From the NCBI GenBank assembly GCA_029561465.1, contig JAKQIZ010000042.1, positions 1 to 56,938 on the forward strand: a DNA stretch of 56,938 nt, read 5' to 3'. A program made the translations under genes and the position numbers. Positions within the stretch are counted from its first letter, which is position 1. Every line of letters begins with the position of its first letter. The notes below the pieces were generated by a model that saw nothing but the letters and a program-made list of their open reading frames with translations, searched no databases and had not been told where the DNA came from. The stretch comes from Deltaproteobacteria bacterium. Lineage in GTDB: Bacteria; Desulfobacterota; Syntrophia; Syntrophales; UBA8958. Of this stretch, positions 43,836-52,083 are shown piece after piece.

Positions 43836-44198
43836 GTGAAAGCGATAATACAGAAAGTCGATCTCGATACCTGCCTGACGGCCCTGATCCTCGGCGTCGA
43901 TCTTTCGGTCGATGAGGTGATCGTGGTGAAGGGCGAGGCCGGGGAAGAGGAATTGAGCGACCCGGCGGTTGTCTGCATCGAGGCGGGCGGCAGCGGTCGG
44001 TCGGACCTCAACAACTTCGATCATCATGATCCGGACCGCTATTTCGAGCCAGCCTGCCGCCAGGCCTGGCGGAGACAGGGAAGGGCGGATTCCGAAAACC
44101 CTTATCCAGCGACTGGCAACTTCGCAGCGGGTCGCCAGGCCTGGGTGAGGCAGGGGGCAGAAGATGGACACCTGGCCAGACTGGTGGATTATGTTTGA
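43836..44198 (+). pseudogene. DHH-motif conserved protein, N-terminal fragment with repeat-derived tail
   Basis: MKAIIQKVDLDTCLTALILGVDLSVDEVIVVKGEAGEEELSDPAVVCIEAGGSGRSDLNNFDHHDPDRYF, then RQAWRRQG...RQAWVRQG repeat and early stop. Confidence 0.6.
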
Positions 44199-44232
44199 CA
44201 TCGAAAAAGGTGTATAAATAAATTAGATGAAT

Positions 44233-44371
44233 TCGTAAAAAGTCATGATGGAGACGACGAAGTAAAAAGCTCCAGAGGCAAGGCGCGCGAATCCTGAGGA
44301 ATGAGGCGTACTTGTGCGTACGTCGCAGTGACGAAGGATGAAGCGCAACGCCGCATATGGACTTTTTACGA
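44233..44371. mobile_element. MITE-like element with 12-bp perfect terminal inverted repeats
   Basis: TCGTAAAAAGTC at 44233-44244 and GACTTTTTACGA at 44360-44371; internal gacgacgaagtaaaaagctccagaggcaaggcgcgcgaatcctgaggaatgaggcgtac. Confidence 0.75.
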
Positions 44372-44654
44372 TGTCGTCATATTTTCCCTGAAAATGCATT
44401 CCTATATGCTTGACTTTCTTCACCAATAATTTTCCGCTCCTTCATGGGGCGGATTCAGGCGGGGACGGCAGCATCTTCATGCGCGTTTACCAGGGAAAGT
44501 TAGACCCTCATATCCCTCGCTACAGTCCGCCCACACCGATACACTATCTTAGCCAGCGAGGAAAGTATTTTCAAGCCCGGGCGATAATTTGCTATTGACA
44601 ACCGCGGGGATTTCTCTTCATACCCGTAAGCGAAGCAAAAAGGGGAATAAACGG

Positions 44655-45968
44655 ATGCGCGACGATAAGACGGCGGCGGAGACCCGGGGGCTGGACAGGA
44701 AAGCAATCGCGGCCCGGAAGGCGGCAAGGGAAGCGACGGCGCCGGGTTGGCCGGAGGCGGAGTCGCGGATGCCCGAAACGGCCCGCCGGCGCATGGAGGA
44801 ATATCTCCTCCAGAGCGAGGAGCGCCTGCGGATTCAATACCGCTACATCCCCGTCCCGACGCTCACTTGGCGGCGAAAGGGGGACGATTTCATCGTCGCC
44901 GACTACAATATCGCCATGGAAGAGCTGACCGACGGGATGATCGGAGAGCACCTGGGCGCCCGGGCCTCCGTGGTCTTTAAGAAACGTCCCGACATCCTGG
45001 CGGATTTCCGCAAGTGTTACACGGAGAAACGGGTTGTCAGGCGGGAAACCCCCTACCGCCTGTTCACAAACCGAAAGCGGAAGCACATCGCCTTCACTTA
45101 CGCCTACGTCCCCCCCGACCTGGTCCTCGTCCACCTGGACGACATCACCCCCCGCAAGGAGGCGGAAGAGGCCCTCCTGCAATCCCGGCGGGAGCTGCGG
45201 CGCCTGTCCGCGCGGTTGCTCGCCGCGGCGGAGCAGGAGCGGAAACGCATGGCCCGGGACCTCCACGACAGCATCGGCCAGCACCTTTCGGCCATCAAGT
45301 TCAACGCGGAAAGCATCCTCGGCCTCCTGTCGGAGGGCCGGGAGGAACAGGCCACCCGGTCCATCAGGGCCGGCATCCCGGTGATTCGGCAGACCATCGA
45401 GGAGGTCCGGCGCATCATCATGGACCTGCGGCCCACGATCCTGGACGATCTGGGGATCATCGCCACCATCTCCTGGTTCTGCCGGGAATTCCAACAGATC
45501 TACGGCCACATCCAGGTGGAGCGGAAAATTGCGTTGGCGGAGGAAGATGTCCCCGCGGAACTGAAAATCGTCATTTACCGCCTCCTCCAGGAAGGACTGA
45601 ACAACGTGGCCAAACACAGCGGCGCCCGTCTGGTCCGGATCAGTTTGGGAAAAGACCGCCAGGCGATCCGCCTGGCGATCGCCGATGACGGTCGGGGATT
45701 CGATCCCGCGGCCCGGCCCGGCCGGAATGTGCGAACGGGCGGCATCGGCCTGGTGGGGATGCGGGAAAGGACGGAGTTTTCCGGCGGGAGGCTGCGCATC
45801 GTCTCGGCCCCGGGCCGGGGGACGCGGATCGCCGCCGCCTGGCCTCTTACCCCTGCATCTACTCCTACTCCTACCCCCACTCCTCCATCGCCCGGCGCAG
45901 GTACCCCTACCCCTACTCCTCCATCGCCCGGCGCAGGCGCTGGGCCCAGAGTTCAAAGGCGCGGTTGA
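44655..45968 (+). CDS. PAS-containing NarX/DegS-type sensor histidine kinase
   Basis: AAAEQERKRMARDLHDSIGQHLSAIKFNAESI (HisKA_3), LLQEGLNNVAKHSGA, IADDGRGFDP, GGIGLVGMRERTEFSGGRLRIVSAPGRGTRI. Confidence 0.93.
   Translation: MRDDKTAAETRGLDRKAIAARKAAREATAPGWPEAESRMPETARRRMEEYLLQSEERLRIQYRYIPVPTLTWRRKGDDFIVADYNIAMEELTDGMIGEHLGARASVVFKKRPDILADFRKCYTEKRVVRRETPYRLFTNRKRKHIAFTYAYVPPDLVLVHLDDITPRKEAEEALLQSRRELRRLSARLLAAAEQERKRMARDLHDSIGQHLSAIKFNAESILGLLSEGREEQATRSIRAGIPVIRQTIEEVRRIIMDLRPTILDDLGIIATISWFCREFQQIYGHIQVERKIALAEEDVPAELKIVIYRLLQEGLNNVAKHSGARLVRISLGKDRQAIRLAIADDGRGFDPAARPGRNVRTGGIGLVGMRERTEFSGGRLRIVSAPGRGTRIAAAWPLTPASTPTPTPTPPSPGAGTPTPTPPSPGAGAGPRVQRRG
45879..45937 (+). repeat. Minisatellite: 23-bp direct repeat with 36-bp period encoding a Pro/Thr-rich tail
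   Basis: actcctccatcgcccggcgcagg at 45879-45901 and 45915-45937. Confidence 0.85.
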
Positions 45969-46545
45969 CCTGATCCCAGCGGGTCCAGACCCGGGTGATA
46001 TCGACGATGGAACCCCGGCTGCCCACCGTGAGCTCCCCCAGGATCCGGCCGGAAAGGGAGTCGGCGAACTGGGCCTCCACCGCCGCCTCGCCCACATCGA
46101 CGGGGACCCCTAGGAGGGCCGTCGCGGCGATGTTCACCGCTGGCGTCACGGGCTTCAGATGGGTCAGGGCGGGTCGGATGACCAGGACGTCCGGGGCCGC
46201 CGTTTCGACCACCGGATAACGTTCCCGCAGGCCCCTCACGAGGGCTTCATGAAGGCGGCCCGCCAGTTCCTCCGCCTCCCCCGGCCGGAGTTCCACGGGA
46301 GGATCGGCCGGAACGATCCGCACCTGCACCGGCGCGATGATCAGCTTGTCGTAACGCTTCCAGTCCACCCCGGGTTGTTCCCAATACAGGACATGCTCCT
46401 CCTTCTGCGCCGGGCGCAGGCGATCGTAATCGCTTAGGAATCCGGAGGATTGCATCCGCGGGGCGCCGCAACCCGCCAGCAGGAACAGGATCACCGCCCC
46501 GGCGATGATCATTGGCGTCGATTTCTTTTCTTCCATCCGATCCAC
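45913..46545 (-). CDS. DUF3313-like lipoprotein
   Basis: Lipobox-like AVILFLLAGCGAP; LSDYDRLRP..., YDKLIIAPVQVRI, ELAGRLHEALVRGLRERYPVVETAAPDVLVIRPALT. Confidence 0.8.
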   Translation of the reverse strand: MDRMEEKKSTPMIIAGAVILFLLAGCGAPRMQSSGFLSDYDRLRPAQKEEHVLYWEQPGVDWKRYDKLIIAPVQVRIVPADPPVELRPGEAEELAGRLHEALVRGLRERYPVVETAAPDVLVIRPALTHLKPVTPAVNIAATALLGVPVDVGEAAVEAQFADSLSGRILGELTVGSRGSIVDITRVWTRWDQVNRAFELWAQRLRRAMEE

Positions 46546-46601
46546 CTCTATATTTTAATTGATGCTACGAATTGCCCGGACCCCCGGTGGAGCGGAACCA
46601 C

Positions 46602-47264
46602 CTATTCGCCAACCAGTCCCTTCTCGATGGCATAGGCGGTAAGGGCGGCGGCACTGTGGAGGTCGAGCTTCTTCATGAGGCTGTCCCGGTGCTTTTCCAC
46701 CGTCTTCAGGCTGATGCAGAGGAAATCGGCGATCTCCCGGTTCTTGCTCCCCTCGGCGACGAGTTTCAGCACCTCCCGCTCCCGGGGGGTGAGCCGCTCC
46801 CAGGGCGTGACCAGGACATCGTTCTTCCGGCCCTGCAGGTAGCCGTCGATGACCTTGTCGGCGATGTCTGGACTCAGATAGCGTTTTCCCGACAGTACGG
46901 TACGAATAGCCGCCAGGAGTTCCTGATGGGTCGCGTCCTTGAGGACATAGCCGGCGGCCCCGGCGCGGAGGCTGGCCAGGACGTACTCCTCCGTTTTATG
47001 GACCGTCAGGACCAGGATTTTCGTCGCCGGCGCCTGCCTTCTCACCTCCCCGATGGCGTCCAGGCCTCCCAGCCGCGGCATGGAGAGATCCAGAAGCAGG
47101 AGATCCGGCTTCAACTCCCGACAGCGACGTATCGCCTCCCGGCCGTCTGCCGCCTCCCCCACGATAGCCAGATCCGCGCTCGCCGCCAGGAGCGATTTGA
47201 GCCCCTCCCGGAGGATCGTGTGATCTTCGGCGATGACGATTCTTTTCTTCCTTTCCGTCTCCAT
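46602..47264 (-). CDS. NarL/LuxR-family response regulator
   Basis: IVIAEDHTILREGLKSLL, DLLLLDLSMPRLGGLDAI, LTPREREVLKLVAEGSKNREIADFLCISLKTVEKHRDSLMKKLDLHSAAALTAYA. Confidence 0.96.
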   Translation of the reverse strand: METERKKRIVIAEDHTILREGLKSLLAASADLAIVGEAADGREAIRRCRELKPDLLLLDLSMPRLGGLDAIGEVRRQAPATKILVLTVHKTEEYVLASLRAGAAGYVLKDATHQELLAAIRTVLSGKRYLSPDIADKVIDGYLQGRKNDVLVTPWERLTPREREVLKLVAEGSKNREIADFLCISLKTVEKHRDSLMKKLDLHSAAALTAYAIEKGLVGE

Positions 47265-47411
47265 AGCGCCACCGGATCTCGTTTCATCTTGCGGGCGACT
47301 CCGGAAAAACATGGAGAAGCTATAGAATATGATAATTTATGTGTCAAGGACTATTGACATTTTCCTTATTTATCCGTATCTGTTATTAACCTAATTACAG
47401 GAGGCATTGCG

Positions 47412-48251
47412 ATGTCTACGGATTATATCAAAGGAAGAATCTACAAGATCGAGGTGGGATTGCTTCAGCCGGACCCACAACAGCCCAGGAAGTACTTCGA
47501 CCCGGAGGCCCTCAACGAACTCACCGCCTCCGTGCGGAAACTTGGCGTCCTCCAGCCGGTGCTCTTCCGCCGAGACGATCAGGGCGCCCTCTTCCTCGTC
47601 GCCGGTGAACGCCGCCTCATTGCATCCCAACGGGCCGGCCTGACCAAAATCCCCGGGATCTATGTGGAGGGAAAATACCGGGAGATCTCACTGGTGGAAA
47701 ACATCCTGCGGGAGAACCTCACCCCCGTGGAAGAGGCGGAGGGGATGAAACTCCTCATGGCCGAGGAGGGGTATTCCCAGACCCAGCTTGCCGAGATGCT
47801 TGGCAAGACCCAGTCTTCCGTCTCCAAGACCATGACCATCGCCAACCTGCCCGAGGACATCCTCGCCCAGGTGCGGGGAAATCCCAACATCCCCAAGACG
47901 ATGCTTCTGGAAGCCGCGTCCGCCAGGACGGAAAAGGGGATGCGCACCGTCTTCAACCGCTACATGACCCGGGAGGCCAAAAAGGCCGCCGCCGCCGTCG
48001 CCGCCAAACCCCGCTCCTCCCACGAGGCGGCGATCATCAATCAGGTCGTGCTCTTCCAGGACAAGCTCTTCAAGGTGGATCTGAGCAACTGGAACGAGGA
48101 AAACCGCCAGGATCTCGCCGTGGCCCTCCAGGATGTCCGCGTCGCCGCCGACCGCCTCCTCCGGGAGATCGGGGGGGAGGAGACGGAGGTCGGGGCGGAG
48201 GAGACGGAAGAAACGCCGCCGACCGGCAAACCCACCATGAGCCTGTCGTGA
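47412..48251 (+). CDS. ParB/RepB/Spo0J family partition-like protein (second orphan paralog)
   Basis: DPQQPRKYFDPEALNELTASVRKLGVLQPVLFR...LVAGERRLIASQRAGLTKIPGIYVEGKYREISLVENILRENLTPVEEAEGMKLLMAEEGYSQTQLAEMLGKTQSSVSKTMTIANLPEDI. Confidence 0.95.
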   Translation: MSTDYIKGRIYKIEVGLLQPDPQQPRKYFDPEALNELTASVRKLGVLQPVLFRRDDQGALFLVAGERRLIASQRAGLTKIPGIYVEGKYREISLVENILRENLTPVEEAEGMKLLMAEEGYSQTQLAEMLGKTQSSVSKTMTIANLPEDILAQVRGNPNIPKTMLLEAASARTEKGMRTVFNRYMTREAKKAAAAVAAKPRSSHEAAIINQVVLFQDKLFKVDLSNWNEENRQDLAVALQDVRVAADRLLREIGGEETEVGAEETEETPPTGKPTMSLS

Positions 48252-48536
48252 AAACAGGCACCCACAACTTGGTGGCAACGCGGCGGCCCTTCCCGGAATC
48301 TGTCGTGAAAGACAACGACCGACACCACCGCGAGTGCGGAATCTTCAGGGCTGCGCATCAAGGCGCGTCCATTGTGCGGAGAGGCAAAATACAAAACGCG
48401 GAAATTTTTGCGCAAGGTCATTTTTCGCCACCTTTAAAATAGACTTTTTTTCGCAAAATCGTCAATTAATCAATATATACATTTGTTTAAGGGTTATGAA
48501 TTATTCATAATTTTTCCGGGGGTGTTTGAAAATTCG

Positions 48537-48577
48537 TTATAATAGCGATTTTTCCGGCTTAAAAATCGCTATTATAA
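48537..48577. repeat. 41-bp inverted repeat with 17-bp perfect arms
   Basis: TTATAATAGCGATTTTT-ccggctt-AAAAATCGCTATTATAA. Confidence 0.95.
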
Positions 48578-48622
48578 GAAAACTAAGGCGTGAGATTGTG
48601 ATTTTTTGACGACATAATTACC

Positions 48623-48647
48623 TTGAAGTCACAAATTGTGACTTCAA
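48623..48647. promoter_or_regulatory. 25-bp perfect palindrome, putative operator upstream of BRO-N remnant
   Basis: TTGAAGTCACAA-A-TTGTGACTTCAA. Confidence 0.55.
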
Positions 48648-48701
48648 AATAGGGCGTCATTATAAGAACATTGACGCAAGAGTAATAATAAGGAGTGCGT
48701 C

Positions 48702-49071
48702 ATGAAATCAAGTATAGCCATCGTCCGAGGGGAAGAAAAGAGATGTCAAGGAAGAGAAGGAACATGCCATGCTCACGGCGGAAATCGCCACGGCCGCCTT
48801 CGGTGTCACCCCCGACGAACATAAAGAGTTGAAAGGCCTCAAACGGGAAAACCTGCGGGATCACATGACCGATTTAGAGCTGATCTTCTCCATGCTCGGT
48901 GACGCCGCCACCACGGAGATCACCAGAATCGACAACGCCCAGGGCTTCGCTGAAAGCCGCGCCGTCGCACGGAAAGGCGGGGCAATAGCGGGTGTGGCAC
49001 GCAAAGACCTGGAAAGGAAAACCGGCAAGCGCGTCCTCTCACTAATAAATTGTCTTAAAGATACTGAATAG
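48702..49071 (+). pseudogene. BRO-N/antirepressor family gene with large internal deletion
   Basis: Start ATGAAATCAAGTATAGCCATCGTC (MKSSIAIV) after an AAGGAG RBS, then the C-terminal part in another frame: KKRDVKEEKEHAMLTAEIATAAFGVTPDEHKELKGLKRENLRDHMTDLELIFSMLGDAATTEI. Confidence 0.7.
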
Positions 49072-49187
49072 AAAAGTGATTTGAAATGAAAAAAGTGATT
49101 CGTAGTTGCATGCGCATTATATCAAGATTTCAAAAAATATTAGACACCCGTTGCATGAATAGTCTGGACTCTAAATGAGGATTTATA

Positions 49188-51368
49188 ATGACCGAATATT
49201 ACGCACATACGCCTAACGAAAAGGGTGAATGGCACCTCCTTGATAAACATCTCAAGGAGGTTGGTGAGATGGCCCAAGGCTTTGCAGACAAATTCGGAGC
49301 AGGGGATCTGGCATACTGGATAGGCCTGTGGCACGATCTGGGGAAAAGCAATCCTGAATTTCAAGATTACCTCGCAGCATGTCAGAACAATGAAAGGCAT
49401 GAAAAAATACCGCATGCAATATGGGGGGCATTTTTAGCATATCAACTACTCAGACACAATACGGAAGGCGATCGATGGAAGGAAATAGCGTTGACGATTG
49501 CAGGGCATCATGGCCGCATTGATCAACCAGGGTCAATGTCTCAGAGGCTTGAGGAACTTACACAGGCTAATCATTTGATCTTCCAACACATTGTCAAATA
49601 CGCAAAAAGACTGTTTTCTCTGCCCAAAATAACACTGCCAGAATTGACCCGCACACAACGCGAATTGTTTATTCGTATGGTTTTTTCCACTCTTGTCGAT
49701 GCCGATCATCTGAATACGGAAAAGCACTTCAACGAAACGCAGTATATTCTAAGGCAAAAACGACAGAGAATAGGACATCTTCGGGATAGATTTATTGTCA
49801 ATCAACTTGAGCTCATGCGCTCTGTAGACTCCGTAAGTGTCGTCAATCGTGTTCGCAAGGAGGTATATGAATTGTGCGATAAAGCGGCAGCCGGGAAACG
49901 CGGTATTTATCGTATGACAGTGCCTACGGGTGGTGGCAAGACCAGAAGTGGATTGGCTTTTGCGCTAAGGCATGCTGTCGAGAATAAAATGGATAGAATT
50001 ATCTTTGCAATTCCTTATACAAGCATTATTGATCAGACAGCTAAAGAATATAAAAAAATTCTCGGTGCTGAAGCGGTACTTGAACATCACAGCCAGGTTA
50101 GCATTCCCGCTGATGAGAGCCAGAATGCTGCAAATCTTGCATTAAGGCTTGCTATTGAAAATTGGGAAACACCGCTCATCGTAACTACAACTGTACAGCT
50201 TTTTGAAAGCCTTTTTTCAAATAAGCCCGGAAAGGTGCGTAAACTCCACAATATATCTCGAAGTGTTATTGTTATAGACGAGGTACAGACTCTCCCATCA
50301 GAGTTGTTGACCCCAACACTCGATGTACTTCGAGATCTTGTCGAACGATATGGCGTCTCTGTTGTTCTTTGCACAGCGACTCAACCCGTCTTTGAAGAAA
50401 GTCAATATCTGAAACCATTTCAAGGCTTAGAAGTCCATGAGATCGTCCCAAAAGAAGAATATCAAGCGCTTTTTAGAAAACTTGAACGTGTAAAATATTA
50501 TCGGGAAAAAGAACCAATTTCCTGGCAGGCATTGGCCAATGAATTATCCAAGGAAAATCAGGTCATGGTTGTGTTGAATACCCGCAAGGACGCATTATCA
50601 CTCATCGACTCTCTTAGCGATGATAAGAAAGATGTTTTTCACCTTTCAACTCTTCTTTGTGGAATACATCGAAAACTTATTCTAAGAGAAGTGAAAAGGC
50701 GACTCAAAATTGGATTGCCTGTCTGTCTTATTAGTACACAGGTTATTGAGGCAGGTGTAGATATTGATTTCCCGGTAGTTTATAGGGCGATAGGTCCTTT
50801 GGATAGGATTGTTCAAGCTGCAGGAAGGTGTAACAGAGAAGGCAAGCTTCCCCAAGACCAACCTGGACGCGTCATAATATTTGAGCCATCGGAAGGACGA
50901 GCACCAAAAGGACCTTATAAAACTGGGATTGAGAAGGCCAAACTTCTGTTGATGCCACCATGTGATATTGCCGAGCTGCATAATCCTGAATTGTATCGCA
51001 TTTATTTTGAGAAGCTTTTTGCTGATGTTGATACAGACAAGAAGAAGATACAATCCCACCGGGAGGTTCTTGATTATCCAATCGTTGATTCTGAGTACCG
51101 ACTAATTGAGCAGAATACAGTCCCTGTTTTAATCAATTGCGAGTCTGCAACTAAACGGCTGAAGGAATGGAAATACCATCCTTGCAGAAGAACGTGGCAG
51201 CGGTTGCAGCCATTGTTGGTGAACATGTTTGATTATGAAGTTCAGAAGCTTAAGGCGGAAGGCTGGCTTGAGCCAATAACGGAGGGGTTCTACCTTTCAT
51301 TTGGTATGTACGACAGGCTGAAAGGATTAGTTCCGGCAATCAATGATCCAAGTGATCTAATTCAATAG
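49188..51368 (+). CDS. cas3: CRISPR-associated helicase/nuclease Cas3 (type I-C context)
   Basis: HD motif GLWHDLGKSNPEFQDYL; VPTGGGKTRSGLAFALRHA; VIVIDEVQTLPSELL; VLCTATQPVF; STQVIEAGVDIDFPVVYRAIGPLDRIVQAAGRCNREGK. Confidence 0.96.
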   Translation: MTEYYAHTPNEKGEWHLLDKHLKEVGEMAQGFADKFGAGDLAYWIGLWHDLGKSNPEFQDYLAACQNNERHEKIPHAIWGAFLAYQLLRHNTEGDRWKEIALTIAGHHGRIDQPGSMSQRLEELTQANHLIFQHIVKYAKRLFSLPKITLPELTRTQRELFIRMVFSTLVDADHLNTEKHFNETQYILRQKRQRIGHLRDRFIVNQLELMRSVDSVSVVNRVRKEVYELCDKAAAGKRGIYRMTVPTGGGKTRSGLAFALRHAVENKMDRIIFAIPYTSIIDQTAKEYKKILGAEAVLEHHSQVSIPADESQNAANLALRLAIENWETPLIVTTTVQLFESLFSNKPGKVRKLHNISRSVIVIDEVQTLPSELLTPTLDVLRDLVERYGVSVVLCTATQPVFEESQYLKPFQGLEVHEIVPKEEYQALFRKLERVKYYREKEPISWQALANELSKENQVMVVLNTRKDALSLIDSLSDDKKDVFHLSTLLCGIHRKLILREVKRRLKIGLPVCLISTQVIEAGVDIDFPVVYRAIGPLDRIVQAAGRCNREGKLPQDQPGRVIIFEPSEGRAPKGPYKTGIEKAKLLLMPPCDIAELHNPELYRIYFEKLFADVDTDKKKIQSHREVLDYPIVDSEYRLIEQNTVPVLINCESATKRLKEWKYHPCRRTWQRLQPLLVNMFDYEVQKLKAEGWLEPITEGFYLSFGMYDRLKGLVPAINDPSDLIQ

Positions 51369-51378
51369 GAGGTGAAAC

Positions 51379-52083
51379 GTGAACACCGCAACTTTCATCA
51401 TCAAAGTGGGCGGGGACTATGCCTGCTTTACAAATCCGGGATTAAAGGTAGAGAGATGCACCTATCCTGTCATGACTCCATCAGCGGCTAGGGGTGTTTT
51501 GGAGGCAATTTTTTGGAAGCCTCAGTTTAGATGGGAAATCAGAGAAATCAAAGTACTTAAACCTATCAAACAGATAAGCATAATGAGAAACGAAATTAAA
51601 GATCGGCAGAACGTGAAGCCAATTGTTATAGAACAGAAGAAGCAGCGACAACAGCGGGCGAGCCTAATCTTGAAAGATGTCGAGTATGTTATCACGGCAG
51701 AGATCGTACTTAAGTACGGAATAAATAATAGAATTGGTTACATTGACCAGTTTAGGAGAAAGCTTGATGGGGGCCAATGCCATCATACACCTTATCTTGG
51801 CACACGTGAGTTTGCGGCGTGGTTTGAACCTGCGACAGGCAATGAAGAACCGGATGAAACAATAATAGACCTCCCTTTGGGCCAGATGCTTTTCGATACA
51901 GCATATAGAGAAAATAACGAGCGCAAGGAAATTCATTTTCATCGCCATAGAGGTGAGGAAAAGCGGGTTGCTGGGGGGTATGCCCATGCGTTATTTTTCG
52001 ATGCCACCATTAAAGACAACGTACTGTTCGTGCCTCGCGCCAAGTATCAAGAATTGTACAAATTGGAGGACGTCCATGTTTAA
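51379..52083 (+). CDS. cas5c: Cas5 (type I-C/Dvulg)
   Basis: KVGGDYACFTNPGLKVERCTYPVMTPSAARGVLEAIFWKPQFRWEIREIKVLKPIKQISIMRNEI; LGTREFAAWFEP. Confidence 0.95.
   Translation: MNTATFIIKVGGDYACFTNPGLKVERCTYPVMTPSAARGVLEAIFWKPQFRWEIREIKVLKPIKQISIMRNEIKDRQNVKPIVIEQKKQRQQRASLILKDVEYVITAEIVLKYGINNRIGYIDQFRRKLDGGQCHHTPYLGTREFAAWFEPATGNEEPDETIIDLPLGQMLFDTAYRENNERKEIHFHRHRGEEKRVAGGYAHALFFDATIKDNVLFVPRAKYQELYKLEDVHV

Noticed and set aside
44223-44426. 67-aa minus-strand ORF MVKKVKHIGMHFQGKYDD...
   Set aside because: It lies mostly within the MITE-like repeat and has no protein-like conservation that I recognise.
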